The position numbers were made by a program, and so were the translations under genes. A stretch of DNA of 64,000 nucleotides from positions 682,001 through 746,000 of the forward strand of contig CANKZR010000001.1 of the NCBI GenBank assembly GCA_947488625.1. The letters run 5' to 3'. The notes under the pieces are model-generated. The model saw only the letters and a program-made list of their open reading frames with translations. It did no database searches and was not told the DNA's origin. The stretch is from an uncultured Sphingomonadaceae bacterium. GTDB lineage: Bacteria; Pseudomonadota; Alphaproteobacteria; Sphingomonadales; Sphingomonadaceae. Below are positions 38,993 through 48,123 of this stretch, in pieces. The stretch's first letter is position 1. Each line of letters begins with the position of its first letter.

Positions 38993-40181
38993 TCCGGCTC
39001 CGGTCCCACAGTTGCAGCGGCAGGTCCGTTCCTCATGGCCCAGGTTCGAGGCGGACGAACGCGAGGCCGTGGCGAATGTCCTTGTTTCGGGTAGAGTAAA
39101 CGCGCTGGTTCACGGCGGCGAATGCGATGCTTTCGCTGCCGAATTTGCAGAATTTCTTGGCGTCGAACAGGCCCTCTGCATGGCCAATGGCACGGTTACG
39201 CTCGAAATCGCGCTACGCGCTCTTGGCATAGGGGCAGGCGATGAGGTGATCGTGCCCGCGCGCAGCTTCTTCGCCACTGCCAGCTGTGTCGCCACAGTGG
39301 GCGCAACGCCGGTTTTCGCTGATGTGCTTACGCCTTCGCAGAACATTGACCCCGCTTCGGTCGAGCGAATGATCACCCCGCGCACGCGGGCCATTATCTG
39401 CGTACATCTGGCCGGCTGGCCCTGCGACATGGCGGCGCTTGAGCAGATCAGCGAGCGACACAACCTGTTCCTGATTGAGGACTGCGCGCAGGCGCATGGC
39501 GCGGCGATTGGCGAGCGAAAGGTCGGTACTTTCGGGGATGCAGCATCCTTCTCTTTTTGCACCGACAAGATCATGTCGACAGGCGGAGAAGGGGGGCTGC
39601 TGGTCATGCGCGATCCCGACGCGCACACGCGTGCATGGTCTTTGAAGGATCATGGAAAGAACCCGCACAAACTCAGCGATGGCAAGGGAATTGCGGGGCA
39701 GTTCCGCTATATTCACGACAGCATGGGCAGCAATGCCCGCATGACGGAGATGCAGGCCGCCATCGGCCGCGTGCAACTGCGCAAGCTGCCGGACTGGCTC
39801 GCTACGCGCAGGGCCAACGCACTGGCCTTGTCCCAGATGATCGCAGGCCATCCGCTGTTGTCGGCTCCCGAAGTGCCTGCAGACGTGACCCACGCATTCT
39901 ACAAGTTCTACCTGCTGTTGCGCCCCGAATTGGTCGATCCCGAAGCAAAGCGCGCCGAAATGATCGTGCAACTGATGGAGAACGGCATTCCCTGCGGAAC
40001 CGGCTCCTGTCCGGACATGAGCCTGGAGGAGGGGCTGAGGGGTATTTCTTGCGAACGCGACGGTGCGCTCACCAATGCCCATGCGCTGGGACGGCGCACG
40101 CTCATGCTGCTGGTCGATCACACGCTCGACCGCGATGACATGGTGCAAGTGGCGCAGGCCCTGTGGGAGCTGGCTGGGTGA
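38982..40181 (+). CDS. DegT/DnrJ/EryC1/StrS family sugar aminotransferase
   Basis: A 399-residue PLP-dependent aminotransferase that would convert the 4-keto-6-deoxy sugar made by the upstream dehydratase into a 4-amino sugar. The PLP lysine is in SFCTDKIMSTGGEGG (about 188-202). Other family segments are ANGTVTLEIALRALGIGAGDEVIVP and EDCAQAHGA. ATG at 38982 overlaps the dehydratase stop by 11 bases and has GGAGG at 38971-38975, so the two are surely co-translated. There is no N-acetyltransferase (PglD-like) gene in the cluster; the formyltransferase at 34374-35291 may act on its product instead. Confidence 0.92.
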   Translation: MSANPAPVPQLQRQVRSSWPRFEADEREAVANVLVSGRVNALVHGGECDAFAAEFAEFLGVEQALCMANGTVTLEIALRALGIGAGDEVIVPARSFFATASCVATVGATPVFADVLTPSQNIDPASVERMITPRTRAIICVHLAGWPCDMAALEQISERHNLFLIEDCAQAHGAAIGERKVGTFGDAASFSFCTDKIMSTGGEGGLLVMRDPDAHTRAWSLKDHGKNPHKLSDGKGIAGQFRYIHDSMGSNARMTEMQAAIGRVQLRKLPDWLATRRANALALSQMIAGHPLLSAPEVPADVTHAFYKFYLLLRPELVDPEAKRAEMIVQLMENGIPCGTGSCPDMSLEEGLRGISCERDGALTNAHALGRRTLMLLVDHTLDRDDMVQVAQALWELAG

Positions 40182-40383
40182 ATGCGTGGCGAATAACAAT
40201 CGACGACCGTCGAAATTCGGACGCGATGGACTTGACATCGACCGAGAGTAAGTTTCCCCTGCAGTGGGGAATTGCGGGGGTTCAGCATCTTAACTGGGCA
40301 CGCCGCACATCAAGGCCAAGGGCGACGGCCGGAGTGATCCGGTTACAACGACCTGGCAGTTTGAGAATGGAAAGGGGTTCGAC

Positions 40384-40962
40384 ATGATTAGATGGACAAG
40401 AAACCTGGTACGGGCCTTGGCCTGCATGTTGGGAGTTGCATTGCTTGCCGCGTGCTCCTCTTCGCTTGATGGCCTGCCTAGAATGGCGTCCGCCGACACA
40501 GCAGAATATCGCATGCAGCCAGGTGACGAATTGCTTGTGACGGTCCAGGGTGTCGAACAGGCCAACCCGTCCTATACCATCGACAGCAGCGGAATGATCT
40601 CGCTGCCACTCCTTCAGGAGGTCGAGGTCGCGGGCTTGGGCATGCGAGAAATCGAAAGCCGTATCGCCGAAGGCTATCGTTCGCGCGAACTGCTCACCAA
40701 CCCGATTGTCTCGGTGCAGATGGGAGCGCTGCGCCCGTTCTACGTCATCGGCGAAGTGAAATCGCCGGGCGAAATCACCTACCGCCAGGGCATGACGGTG
40801 CTTTCGGCGATCTCGGCAGCCGGTGGTTACACCTATCGCGCGCATGAAGGCGAGGTCGAGGTTGTCCGCAATGTCGATGGCCGCGAAGTGCGGGCGCGGG
40901 CCAGCGAGGATACCCCAATCATGCCAGGTGATCGTATCCGTGTTTACGAGCGATGGTTCTGA
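40384..40962 (+). CDS. Short polysaccharide export (OPX/Wza-family) lipoprotein
   Basis: A 192-residue outer-membrane export lipoprotein. Lipobox LLAA-C24 is followed by the Poly_export domain (YRMQPGDELLVTVQGVEQ, about 43-60) and one SLBB-type segment (PFYVIGEVKSPGEITYRQG). Wza proteins are about 380 residues and end in an amphipathic helix that forms the outer-membrane pore; this protein stops after the SLBB segment and lacks that domain. The gene next to it encodes a beta-barrel, so the pore may be supplied by that partner. ATG at 40384 has AAAGGGG seven bases before it. Stop and next start overlap as TGATG. Confidence 0.9.
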   Translation: MIRWTRNLVRALACMLGVALLAACSSSLDGLPRMASADTAEYRMQPGDELLVTVQGVEQANPSYTIDSSGMISLPLLQEVEVAGLGMREIESRIAEGYRSRELLTNPIVSVQMGALRPFYVIGEVKSPGEITYRQGMTVLSAISAAGGYTYRAHEGEVEVVRNVDGREVRARASEDTPIMPGDRIRVYERWF

Positions 40963-42197
40963 TGCGCGCTCGGCCTCACCGTCTGGTTACGGCAGCAGTT
41001 TGCGCCATCGCTGTCTTTTCGGTTCCCGCCACGGCACAGGAAATCGGTTCGACGGCCGGCGGCGTTCTCGCAGATGATCCCGAATACCGGCAGGTCCCGG
41101 TTCGGGTCGGACCGTTTACCGTGGATATCGGCGGCGAAGCGCGGGTCGAATACGACAGCAATATCTTCGCTGCTCCCAACGACGCCGAAAGCGACGCAAT
41201 CGCGCGTATCCGGCCTTATGCGGAGCTGCAGCATTCGACCGGTGCGCTGGTTACCACCCTTGCTACCAGGGCGGACCTGCAACGTTACGCGGATTTCGAC
41301 AGCGAGAATTCGAACGCTTTATCGGCTCAGCTTACCAGCGTGTGGAGTCCGCAGGAGGGCGAATCAATCTTTGTAAGCGCCCTCGCAAATCGCGCGGTCG
41401 AGGATCGCGGTGATCCCGAGGCGCGAGACGTTCGGGGGATCGGCCCGCGTGTCTATCGCATACTGGGCGGCACGGCAGGCTACAGCCGCCGCGGTTCCCG
41501 CTTTCTTTTCGAGGTGGAGGGCGACATCCAGAATGTCGACGCGCGCGCCCTGATCGACGCCGATCGCGACTACGACACCTATTCGGGACGGGTGACCGTG
41601 GGCTACCGCTCCGGCGGCCCCTTCTACTTCACCGGAACCGGCTATTACACCCGGCGCAATTTCCGCCTTCCCGAACCGGTAACCGGTATAGACCGCGACG
41701 TATCTACCACCGGTGCGTTGCTGGGCATCCGCTTCGACGATGGCGGCCTGATCGAAGGCCGGGTTGGTGCAGGTATCTTCTCGCTCTCTGTAGATGATCC
41801 CCTGCGCGACGGTCGCACGGGGTTCTCCCTGCAGGGCCAGCTTGCCTATCGTCCCACCAGGCGAACCGCCGTCAGGCTCAACCTTTTCAACGGGGATGTC
41901 ACCTCCTTCAGAACGGGCGGTTCGACGCGAATTGAAACGAACGTCGGCGTTACGGTGGAGCAGGAGATCCGGCACAATCTCCTGGGTTCTGTCGGTGTAG
42001 AGTGGGAACGGTACAGCTTCGCCGACACCGTCTCTGACGACCAGCAGCGCTGGCGTGGCAATGCCGGGGTGGAATACCTGCTGAATCGCCGTCTGTCGGT
42101 CTTTGGCGAGGTCAGCTACAGCAATCGCGGTAGCGATGGACCCCTGGATGAATACAGCCGCTTTCGTGCCGGTGTAGGCGTAAGGGCGCGTTTCTGA
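40962..42197 (+). CDS. Outer-membrane beta-barrel protein of the export cluster
   Basis: A 411-residue protein with an N-terminal signal peptide ending at ATAQE (about residue 27). The rest is dominated by short alternating amphipathic strands with aromatic girdles (VEYDSNIFAAPNDAESDAIARI, YFTGTGYYTRRNFRLP), ending in a C-terminal Phe (RVGAGVGVRARF), the usual outer-membrane insertion signal. I expect about 16-18 strands. Its tight coupling to a short OPX lipoprotein suggests a porin partner for polymer export. The exact family name is uncertain. ATG at 40962 is chosen over ATG at 40953 because it overlaps the upstream stop in the common TGATG form. Confidence 0.82.
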   Translation: MRARPHRLVTAAVCAIAVFSVPATAQEIGSTAGGVLADDPEYRQVPVRVGPFTVDIGGEARVEYDSNIFAAPNDAESDAIARIRPYAELQHSTGALVTTLATRADLQRYADFDSENSNALSAQLTSVWSPQEGESIFVSALANRAVEDRGDPEARDVRGIGPRVYRILGGTAGYSRRGSRFLFEVEGDIQNVDARALIDADRDYDTYSGRVTVGYRSGGPFYFTGTGYYTRRNFRLPEPVTGIDRDVSTTGALLGIRFDDGGLIEGRVGAGIFSLSVDDPLRDGRTGFSLQGQLAYRPTRRTAVRLNLFNGDVTSFRTGGSTRIETNVGVTVEQEIRHNLLGSVGVEWERYSFADTVSDDQQRWRGNAGVEYLLNRRLSVFGEVSYSNRGSDGPLDEYSRFRAGVGVRARF

Positions 42198-42280
42198 AGG
42201 TCTACATTCGAGCCGCCCTTACGATCGGTGTTGCAGATCGGCGTTTCGGGTGCGCAATTGGCCATCGGACATATCAAAAT

Positions 42281-42303
42281 GGGCTAACCTATATAAGTAG
42301 CCC
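42281..42303. promoter_or_regulatory. Inverted repeat around a -10-like box upstream of the BY-kinase gene
   Basis: GGGCTA and TAGCCC form a perfect 6-bp inverted repeat with an 11-bp spacer. The spacer contains TATATAAG, which resembles a -10 element, so a factor binding here would cover the promoter. The start codon is 110 bp downstream. No -35 hexamer close to consensus was found. Confidence 0.4.
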
Positions 42304-42373
42304 GCGATACCGATGAGAAGGTGGCAATGCGGACAGGTTCTGCGCATTGTCCAATGCACGAACCTCTCAAGGG

Positions 42374-42394
42374 CGCTCGTCCTGACGACGAGCG
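42374..42394 (+). promoter_or_regulatory. Stem-loop in the leader of the BY-kinase gene
   Basis: An 8-bp perfect stem (CGCTCGTC with GACGAGCG) and a five-base loop lie 18 bases before the ATG at 42413. There is no U tract, so it is not a normal terminator. A role in translation or RNA stability is possible but unproven. Confidence 0.35.
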
Positions 42395-42412
42395 GCAACG
42401 GGCTGAAAAACG

Positions 42413-44758
42413 ATGACAAATCTGGTAGAAGTCAACCAATTCGGTAGCAATCTGCCGACGCAACAGCGGCTTTCGTGGAACTATCGTCCAGAGGCCGTTT
42501 CGCACCATACGCTTTCGCTGCGCGATTTCGTACGCTTGCTAGAGCGGCACAAGCGCATGATCCTGTTGGTCATCGCCGCGATTACCCTGCCGGTTCTCGC
42601 CTACCAGTTGCTGTCTCCCAATCTCTACAGTTCGTCCGCGCATGTGCAGGTGCAGCTGATCGATGAAGTGGGCACCAACCAGGCCGACGTCAGCAACCGC
42701 AATGAAGTGCGGGTCAGCAATGCCGTGCGCCTCAACCGCTCGCGCTCGTCTGCAGAGGCGGTGATACGGGATCTCGATCTCCTCAACGATCCGGAGTTTC
42801 GCACTGAAATGGGCGAAATCGCGGGAGACGAAGCCACGCAGATGCACCAGGCAATCAACACCCTGCTTGGCATGCTGACCGTGACCAGCGAGGCGAACTC
42901 CGACCTTATCGAAGTGACTATCACTTCGGAGTCGCCTGAACTTTCCGCCCGGATCGCGAACCAGTACCCGGATTCGGTGAGCAAGGTGCGCAAGAGCGAG
43001 AGCACGGAACGGCGAGAGGAATTGCTGACATCGTTGCTGGCCGAACGGGCCGAACGCGAAGAAGCAGCGCGCAGCGCTTCGAACGAACTGGCCGAGTTTC
43101 GCCGAGACGCGCGCATGCCCTTCGGTCTGGGTACGACCGAGAACCTTTCGCACATGAACCAGATCGCCGCCGAAGCAGCATCGGCCAGCGCCAATAGCGC
43201 AGGGTCTTCCTCGCGCAGCGCGGTCATCTCTGGCGCCGCAGGCCTGCGCAGCACAGCGCAGGCGACATCGGCCGCTGTCCAGCAGCTTGAGCGGCAGCAG
43301 GCCACCCTGCTTGCCGAAAGGGCCCGGCAGGGTGCCACGCTCGGCGCCAACCACCCGGACATGGTGCGGGTGACCAGTGAACTGGCATCTGTCGAAGAGG
43401 CGCTTGCCAGGCAGCGCGCCGATGCACGGTCCGCTGCACAGGCCGTCGCGAATGCGGAAGCGGCGCAGATGCGCGAAATGGCGCGCAGCCAGGCGGCACA
43501 GGACGCAGCGCGAGCCAGCCGCCTTCAGGGCGCACTTGCCAGCGTGCGGTCACAGGCCTTCCAGAACAATGAAAATTCGGTGCAGCTGGCAGAGCTCGAA
43601 CGTAACGACGCGCTCGCCAACATGGCTTTTGCGTCCATTGTCGAGCGTATCGAACAGGTGCGCGCGCAGATGCAGCTGGAGGGCGTGAATACCACCGTCG
43701 TATCGCCCGCCGTGGCGAACTACGACCGCGTGGCGCCAGCGCCGGCGAAAATGACGCTCATCGCCATGCTCGGTTCGGCTGTGCTGGCGGTGATGATGGC
43801 CCTTGGGCTGGACCTGGCCGACGGCCGTTTGCGGACGTCCGCGCAGGTAGCCCGGAATTTCGGCCTGCCGACACTCGGAATGCTGCCGCGTATCAAGGCC
43901 GGATTGTCCGACAAGATCAACGAAAGCCCTGTTCTGACCGACCCGCATTCGCTGTTCGCAGAGGCGGCGCGCTCCACCTATTCGGAAATGCGCGCCCTGC
44001 GCACGACTGGCGGTCCGCAGTCGGTTCTGATCACCAGTCCGCTTCCAAATGACGGCAAGTCCACCGTGTCCCTGACACTGGCGGCAGCAGCGAAGGTGAT
44101 GGGGCAGAAGGTCGTGCTGGTTGACCTCGACTTGCGTGTGAAGGGGTTGCTCAAGGATGTGCAGAACAACCTCGACACGCCGGATATCGTCGATGTGCTG
44201 ACCGGGCGGGCGGGTGTCGAAGACCTGCTTCTTGACCCGGACGTGAGGCCGATGCTGGACACGCCCGAGGGCCTAGATGCCGAACAGATCGAAGATGCCT
44301 TTGCGCAGGATGACGGACGTATCGTGATCCTCAGTGCCAAGCAGCCGGTGGAAAATCCCGCGGCGCTTCTTAACGCCCAGAACCTGCGGCGCCTGCTGGC
44401 CGAGCTCAAGGAACACTTCGACCTGCTGATCATCAACGCGCCCGCCGCTCTCGCGGTGCGTGATGCGCGTGCCATGTGCGACTTTACCGATCATACGCTG
44501 GTAATCTCGCGCTGGGGACGCACGACGATCGAACAGATGAGCGCCACGCTGGAGACGCTCTCCGGCAGGGCTGACGGGGTTGTGTTCGACCATGTGGATT
44601 ATGCCGAACATGCGCGCCGCCAGTATGGCGACTCCATCCAGTTCTACGTCGATGCGTCGGACTACTACTCGGATGACTACAGCAAGCCGTCAATCAAGGA
44701 CCGGATCATGAACGTGTTCCGCAGAAAGCGGGCGGAGCAGGATGAATTCGTTTCCTGA
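42413..44758 (+). CDS. Wzc-like polysaccharide co-polymerase and tyrosine autokinase (BY-kinase)
   Basis: A 781-residue inner-membrane protein with Wzz-type N-terminal domain between two helices (about 48-68 and 444-466) and long coiled-coil Ala/Arg-rich stretches between them. The C-terminal BY-kinase has the Walker A loop SPLPNDGKST, Walker A' VVLVDLDLR and a Tyr cluster near the end (FYVDASDYYSDDYS). It should control polymerisation and chain length of the Wzx/Wzy EPS through phosphorylation cycles and link to the OPX protein. A separate phosphatase is not in the window. It starts 215 bp after the beta-barrel gene. Confidence 0.93.
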   Translation: MTNLVEVNQFGSNLPTQQRLSWNYRPEAVSHHTLSLRDFVRLLERHKRMILLVIAAITLPVLAYQLLSPNLYSSSAHVQVQLIDEVGTNQADVSNRNEVRVSNAVRLNRSRSSAEAVIRDLDLLNDPEFRTEMGEIAGDEATQMHQAINTLLGMLTVTSEANSDLIEVTITSESPELSARIANQYPDSVSKVRKSESTERREELLTSLLAERAEREEAARSASNELAEFRRDARMPFGLGTTENLSHMNQIAAEAASASANSAGSSSRSAVISGAAGLRSTAQATSAAVQQLERQQATLLAERARQGATLGANHPDMVRVTSELASVEEALARQRADARSAAQAVANAEAAQMREMARSQAAQDAARASRLQGALASVRSQAFQNNENSVQLAELERNDALANMAFASIVERIEQVRAQMQLEGVNTTVVSPAVANYDRVAPAPAKMTLIAMLGSAVLAVMMALGLDLADGRLRTSAQVARNFGLPTLGMLPRIKAGLSDKINESPVLTDPHSLFAEAARSTYSEMRALRTTGGPQSVLITSPLPNDGKSTVSLTLAAAAKVMGQKVVLVDLDLRVKGLLKDVQNNLDTPDIVDVLTGRAGVEDLLLDPDVRPMLDTPEGLDAEQIEDAFAQDDGRIVILSAKQPVENPAALLNAQNLRRLLAELKEHFDLLIINAPAALAVRDARAMCDFTDHTLVISRWGRTTIEQMSATLETLSGRADGVVFDHVDYAEHARRQYGDSIQFYVDASDYYSDDYSKPSIKDRIMNVFRRKRAEQDEFVS

Positions 44759-44767
44759 CACTGCGCC

Positions 44768-45334
44768 GTGAACATTCTTTCGCGCCTTGTTGCCCTGTTC
44801 CTGCTGATACTTGCGCTGCCGTTGCTGGTCGTGCTGGCCCTGCTGGTTGGCCTGTCGATGGGGCGACCGGTCATCTTCCGCCAGACCCGATCGGGAAAGC
44901 ACGGAGTAGACTTTGTCCTCGTCAAGTTCCGCAGCATGAACGATGCCCGTGATGCGACGGGTGCGCTATTGCCCGATGATGATCGCACCACTCTGATCGG
45001 CAGTCTGCTGCGTCGCACGAGGCTGGACGAACTGCCCGGCCTGCTGAATGTCGTGCGCGGCGAAATGAATTTCGTCGGACCGCGCCCGTTGTTGCCCCCA
45101 ACCATTGCCGAAAGGGGCGAGGCCGGACGTCGACGCGGTGAAGTCAGCCCGGGGCTGACTGGCTGGGCTCAGGTCAACGGTAACACGCTGCTTTCCCTGG
45201 ACGAGAAAATCGCGCTCGACCTGTGGTATATCGACAACCGCAGTGTCTGGCTTGACCTCCAAATAATTCTGCGCACGCTATTGGTAATGGTGGGCGGCGA
45301 ACGCCGCGCAGTTCCGGCGGAGACTAGTAATTAG
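44768..45334 (+). CDS. Initiating phosphoglycosyl transferase, PglC-like
   Basis: A 188-residue monotopic phosphoglycosyl transferase. An N-terminal helical hairpin (about 3-28) enters the membrane; KFRSMNDA (about 56-63), the DE pair of RRTRLDELPGLLNV (about 82-95), NFVGPRPLLPP and SPGLTGWAQVNG are the catalytic signatures of small bacterial sugar transferases. It transfers a sugar 1-phosphate to undecaprenyl phosphate and starts the repeat unit. Its short PglC size and the FlaA1-DegT genes suggest a 4-amino-6-deoxy sugar as first residue. GTG start at 44768. The stop overlaps the convergent HAD gene by four bases. Confidence 0.9.
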   Translation: MNILSRLVALFLLILALPLLVVLALLVGLSMGRPVIFRQTRSGKHGVDFVLVKFRSMNDARDATGALLPDDDRTTLIGSLLRRTRLDELPGLLNVVRGEMNFVGPRPLLPPTIAERGEAGRRRGEVSPGLTGWAQVNGNTLLSLDEKIALDLWYIDNRSVWLDLQIILRTLLVMVGGERRAVPAETSN

Positions 45335-46032
45335 TCCAGCGAGTTGAGCGCTGAAGCCAGTTCATCGAGCGAACCGATCCGCGTTTCCGCCCCATGATCG
45401 GGTGATTTGGGTTCCGGCGAATGGACCCTGCCATCGCGATCGATCTGCACCGTGCGCCAGCCAAGGGCGCGAGGGGCAATGAAATCCTTGGCGGGATTGT
45501 CGGCTATGTAGACATGGCTTGCGCCCTCTTCGCCCGACCAGGCCATCACGCGTTCGAATGCTCGTGGATGGGGTTTGCCCATTCCATGTGGCAATTCACC
45601 GGTTGGAATGATGAAGTCAAAATGTTCGTCGATTCCCAAAGCGGCAATCTTGGCGCGCTGCATCGCCGCCGGACCGTCGGTTATGATAGCGCGGCGGCGG
45701 CTGTCGGCGGAAAGGAAACGCGTCGTATCGGGACACAGCGTGATCTGCGGCGCGTGGCCCCGATAGACCTCTACGAGCGCAGCGACCGTGACTGCATCGT
45801 CCGGCAGCTTGAAATGTTCGAGCGCACGATTGAAAATCTCACCGCGAACGCCCTGTTCGAAAAGGTTGCGACAAGTACCCGGTACGATTGAATCGCCATG
45901 CAGGGCGCGCAAATGCGCTTCTACCGCGGCAAACCCGCTGAAGGCGAAATCTCTTTCCAGGTAGAGCGTATCGTCCAGGTCAAAGACCAGGACGCAAGGT
46001 TCTTCGCCGCTAGAAGAAGACGGCATTGTCAT
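45331..46032 (-). CDS. HAD-superfamily hydrolase
   Basis: A 233-residue HAD hydrolase, probably a cytoplasmic phosphatase. Motif I is VFDLDDTLY (about 16-24), motif II ITDGPAAMQ, and motif IV IADNPAKD (about 174-181); the cap is C1-type. The gene lies downstream of an ATP-grasp gene with about 20 bp overlap, and the pair is likely co-transcribed from the ugd direction. Phosphatases of this kind are sometimes part of sugar-precursor pathways, but the substrate is not evident. ATG at 46026 is an equally possible start. Confidence 0.85.
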   Translation of the reverse strand: MTMPSSSSGEEPCVLVFDLDDTLYLERDFAFSGFAAVEAHLRALHGDSIVPGTCRNLFEQGVRGEIFNRALEHFKLPDDAVTVAALVEVYRGHAPQITLCPDTTRFLSADSRRRAIITDGPAAMQRAKIAALGIDEHFDFIIPTGELPHGMGKPHPRAFERVMAWSGEEGASHVYIADNPAKDFIAPRALGWRTVQIDRDGRVHSPEPKSPDHGAETRIGSLDELASALNSLD

Positions 46033-46978
46033 AGCGCAGCATGGTCAGCCCTTCCTTCCAGTCATCGCATTCGACAAGCGGCATACCGACGGCGTTTCGC
46101 AGGACGTTTTCGGCAAAATGACCGCCGGCGCGGTCTGCCAGGGGGTATCCGCCGCCGAAACGGGCGTTGATCTCGATCACGCGGGGCCCAAGCTGAGGAT
46201 CGTCGAAAAGCTGGAAGCACAGCACCCCGCGCGCGCCAGGCAATGCGGCGGCCAGATTGCGGGCGATGGTATCGAAGTCGCCGCGACGCACAGTGCGGCC
46301 CTTTTCGACCTCGCCCGCGCGTACCGATATCCGCAGATGCGGGATTGCGGCGCGCATGACACCTTGTTCGTCACAGAACAGGTTGATCGTGTACTCGCTG
46401 CCGCGCAGCATTTGCTGCACCAGCATCGGTTCATCGAATTCCCGGTCAAGCTCGTCGATATGGTGCGCGAGCACGATGCCGCGACTTGCACTCCCTGCTA
46501 CGGGCTTGACGAAAAGAGGCCATTCCCAGCCATCCGGGTCGGCGCGAAAATCCTCGAGCCTGGCTGTCCGGGGAACCGGTACACCCGCTTCGGCCAGCAC
46601 ATCCATCGTGCGCTTCTTGTCCCGGACGATATCGATCACTTCTGCCGAAGAAACATGCACATAAGTGCCCATCGCGGCAAAGTCCGGTCGAGCCGCCGCA
46701 AGCGGTTGCAATTCGGTATCGATCGTTGGCACGATCAGTCCGATCCCCATCTTCCGGGCATAACTGCGCAGGGTGGGAAGGTAATCGGCATGGGTGCAGC
46801 GCGGCGCGGCGAAGCGTGCGTCCGCCAGCGCGCAGGCTGCGCTCAGTTCAGGGTTCAGGTCGCAGGCATGGATTTCCAGCGCAATGCCCATGCGTTCCGC
46901 AGAGGTGCGAAAACTTTCAAGGAGCCCAACCCGGCGGCCTGCGGAAGTCACCAGCATTTTCAGTTCGCGCGTGCTCAT
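46010..46978 (-). CDS. ATP-grasp domain protein
   Basis: A 322-residue ATP-grasp enzyme, related to the carbamoyl-phosphate-synthase/D-Ala ligase type that joins a carboxylate to an amine or thiol. The N-terminal pre-ATP-grasp Rossmann-like segment has MLVTSAGRRVGLLESF; the ATP-binding part has PLFVKPVAGSASRGI (about 150-164), and the metal site is in FQLFDD and IEINARFGGGYPLAD. It could ligate an amino acid to a uronic acid of the EPS, but the substrate is unknown. It overlaps the GT4 gene by ATGA and the HAD gene by about 20 bases. ATG at 46978 starts the normal N-terminus. Confidence 0.85.
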   Translation of the reverse strand: MSTRELKMLVTSAGRRVGLLESFRTSAERMGIALEIHACDLNPELSAACALADARFAAPRCTHADYLPTLRSYARKMGIGLIVPTIDTELQPLAAARPDFAAMGTYVHVSSAEVIDIVRDKKRTMDVLAEAGVPVPRTARLEDFRADPDGWEWPLFVKPVAGSASRGIVLAHHIDELDREFDEPMLVQQMLRGSEYTINLFCDEQGVMRAAIPHLRISVRAGEVEKGRTVRRGDFDTIARNLAAALPGARGVLCFQLFDDPQLGPRVIEINARFGGGYPLADRAGGHFAENVLRNAVGMPLVECDDWKEGLTMLRYDNAVFF

Positions 46979-48123
46979 CCGGCGGGTTCCTCGATCTTGG
47001 GTGCGGCGTCTCGCGATGTTCGTGGCAACGGCGAAAGAGTCTCTACCAGGACAGCGTCCCACTCACGCATTACGCGGGCCGGGGAGAAGGCGTTAATAGC
47101 TTGTTTTGCCTGCTTTCCCAGGTGTTCGCGCAGTGCGGTATCCTTGATGCATCGGTGCAGGGCCTTCGTCAGGCTTTCGGAATCTTCGGGATCGACGAGG
47201 ATCCCCGAACGACCGTTTTCGATCATCTCCGCCGGACCAAAATCGCACCGTGTCGCAATCACCGGAAGACCCGCCGCCATCGCCTCTCCCAGTACATTGG
47301 GAAAACCTTCGTAGCGTGATGAAAGAACAAACAGGTCGGCATGTTCAACCCAGCTGCCAGGCGTTTCGCTGTTGCCCATCAGCCGGACGTTGCCAGCGAT
47401 CCCGAGATGGTTAGCCTGCGCCTCCAGATCGCCTCGCTTTGGCCCTTCGCCATAGATATCCAGTCGCCAGCCAGCTTCCGCCGGTTTGATCGCGGCGAAG
47501 GCATCGAGCAGTACGTCGAAGCCCTTTTGCTCTGTCAGCCGTCCCACGGCGACAATACGGGGTGGTTCTGTTGATACCCTTGCCTGCGGCCAGGCGCTGA
47601 CCGGGTTTGGAATGACCCGTAGTCGATCTTGGACCGACGGCGCGAAACAGCGTTTGACTGCGTCTGTCTGGCAGATGATCAGCCGCGCGCGGCGATAGGC
47701 GATTGCCAGCAGACGGTTCCAGGCGGGGTGTTTTTCCTGCCGTTCGGGGTTGTTCCGTTCGCAGCAGATGACCGGTATCGCAAGACCCGTGGTGGCTATC
47801 AGCGCAAGCAGGTTGTTCTTGGTGAGGAAGGACACCACCACATCCGGCCGGGATCGCTTCAGCAACCGCCGGAGATTACGCAGGTTGTCTAGTTTCGCCA
47901 GGCCCCGCAACGTGCCGGTGGTTTTCGCACCCAACTGGTGGCGCACGATTTTGGGGCTGAAATGATGGAACTCCGGATCGCCCGGCGCATCGAAGCTGGC
48001 AATCTCCACCGCCATGCCGCCTCGGGTCCAGTGCGAGGCAATCTGCGATATGACCCGTTCCGCGCCGCCTGCGCCAAGCCCCGAGATAACGAACATTACC
48101 TTCGGCTTCGTATTGCTTGTCAT
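46975..48123 (-). CDS. Glycosyltransferase family 4 protein (PglH-like)
   Basis: A 382-residue GT-B enzyme. VMFVISGLGAGGAERVISQIA at the N-terminus and SSRYEGFPNVLGEAMAAGLPVIATRC (about 271-296) in the donor domain are standard; PglH-type transferases share the GGAER pattern. It is the fourth EPS glycosyltransferase in the window. ATG at 48123 is chosen since the strand-forming residues follow soon after; the frame continues to 48210 without homology. It sits between the ATP-grasp gene (ATGA overlap) and ugd (107 bp). Confidence 0.87.
   Translation of the reverse strand: MTSNTKPKVMFVISGLGAGGAERVISQIASHWTRGGMAVEIASFDAPGDPEFHHFSPKIVRHQLGAKTTGTLRGLAKLDNLRNLRRLLKRSRPDVVVSFLTKNNLLALIATTGLAIPVICCERNNPERQEKHPAWNRLLAIAYRRARLIICQTDAVKRCFAPSVQDRLRVIPNPVSAWPQARVSTEPPRIVAVGRLTEQKGFDVLLDAFAAIKPAEAGWRLDIYGEGPKRGDLEAQANHLGIAGNVRLMGNSETPGSWVEHADLFVLSSRYEGFPNVLGEAMAAGLPVIATRCDFGPAEMIENGRSGILVDPEDSESLTKALHRCIKDTALREHLGKQAKQAINAFSPARVMREWDAVLVETLSPLPRTSRDAAPKIEEPAG

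Noticed and set aside
40232-40260. TTGACA as -35 of a promoter for the OPX gene
   Set aside because: No acceptable -10 hexamer at 16-18 bases; one good hexamer alone is weak evidence.
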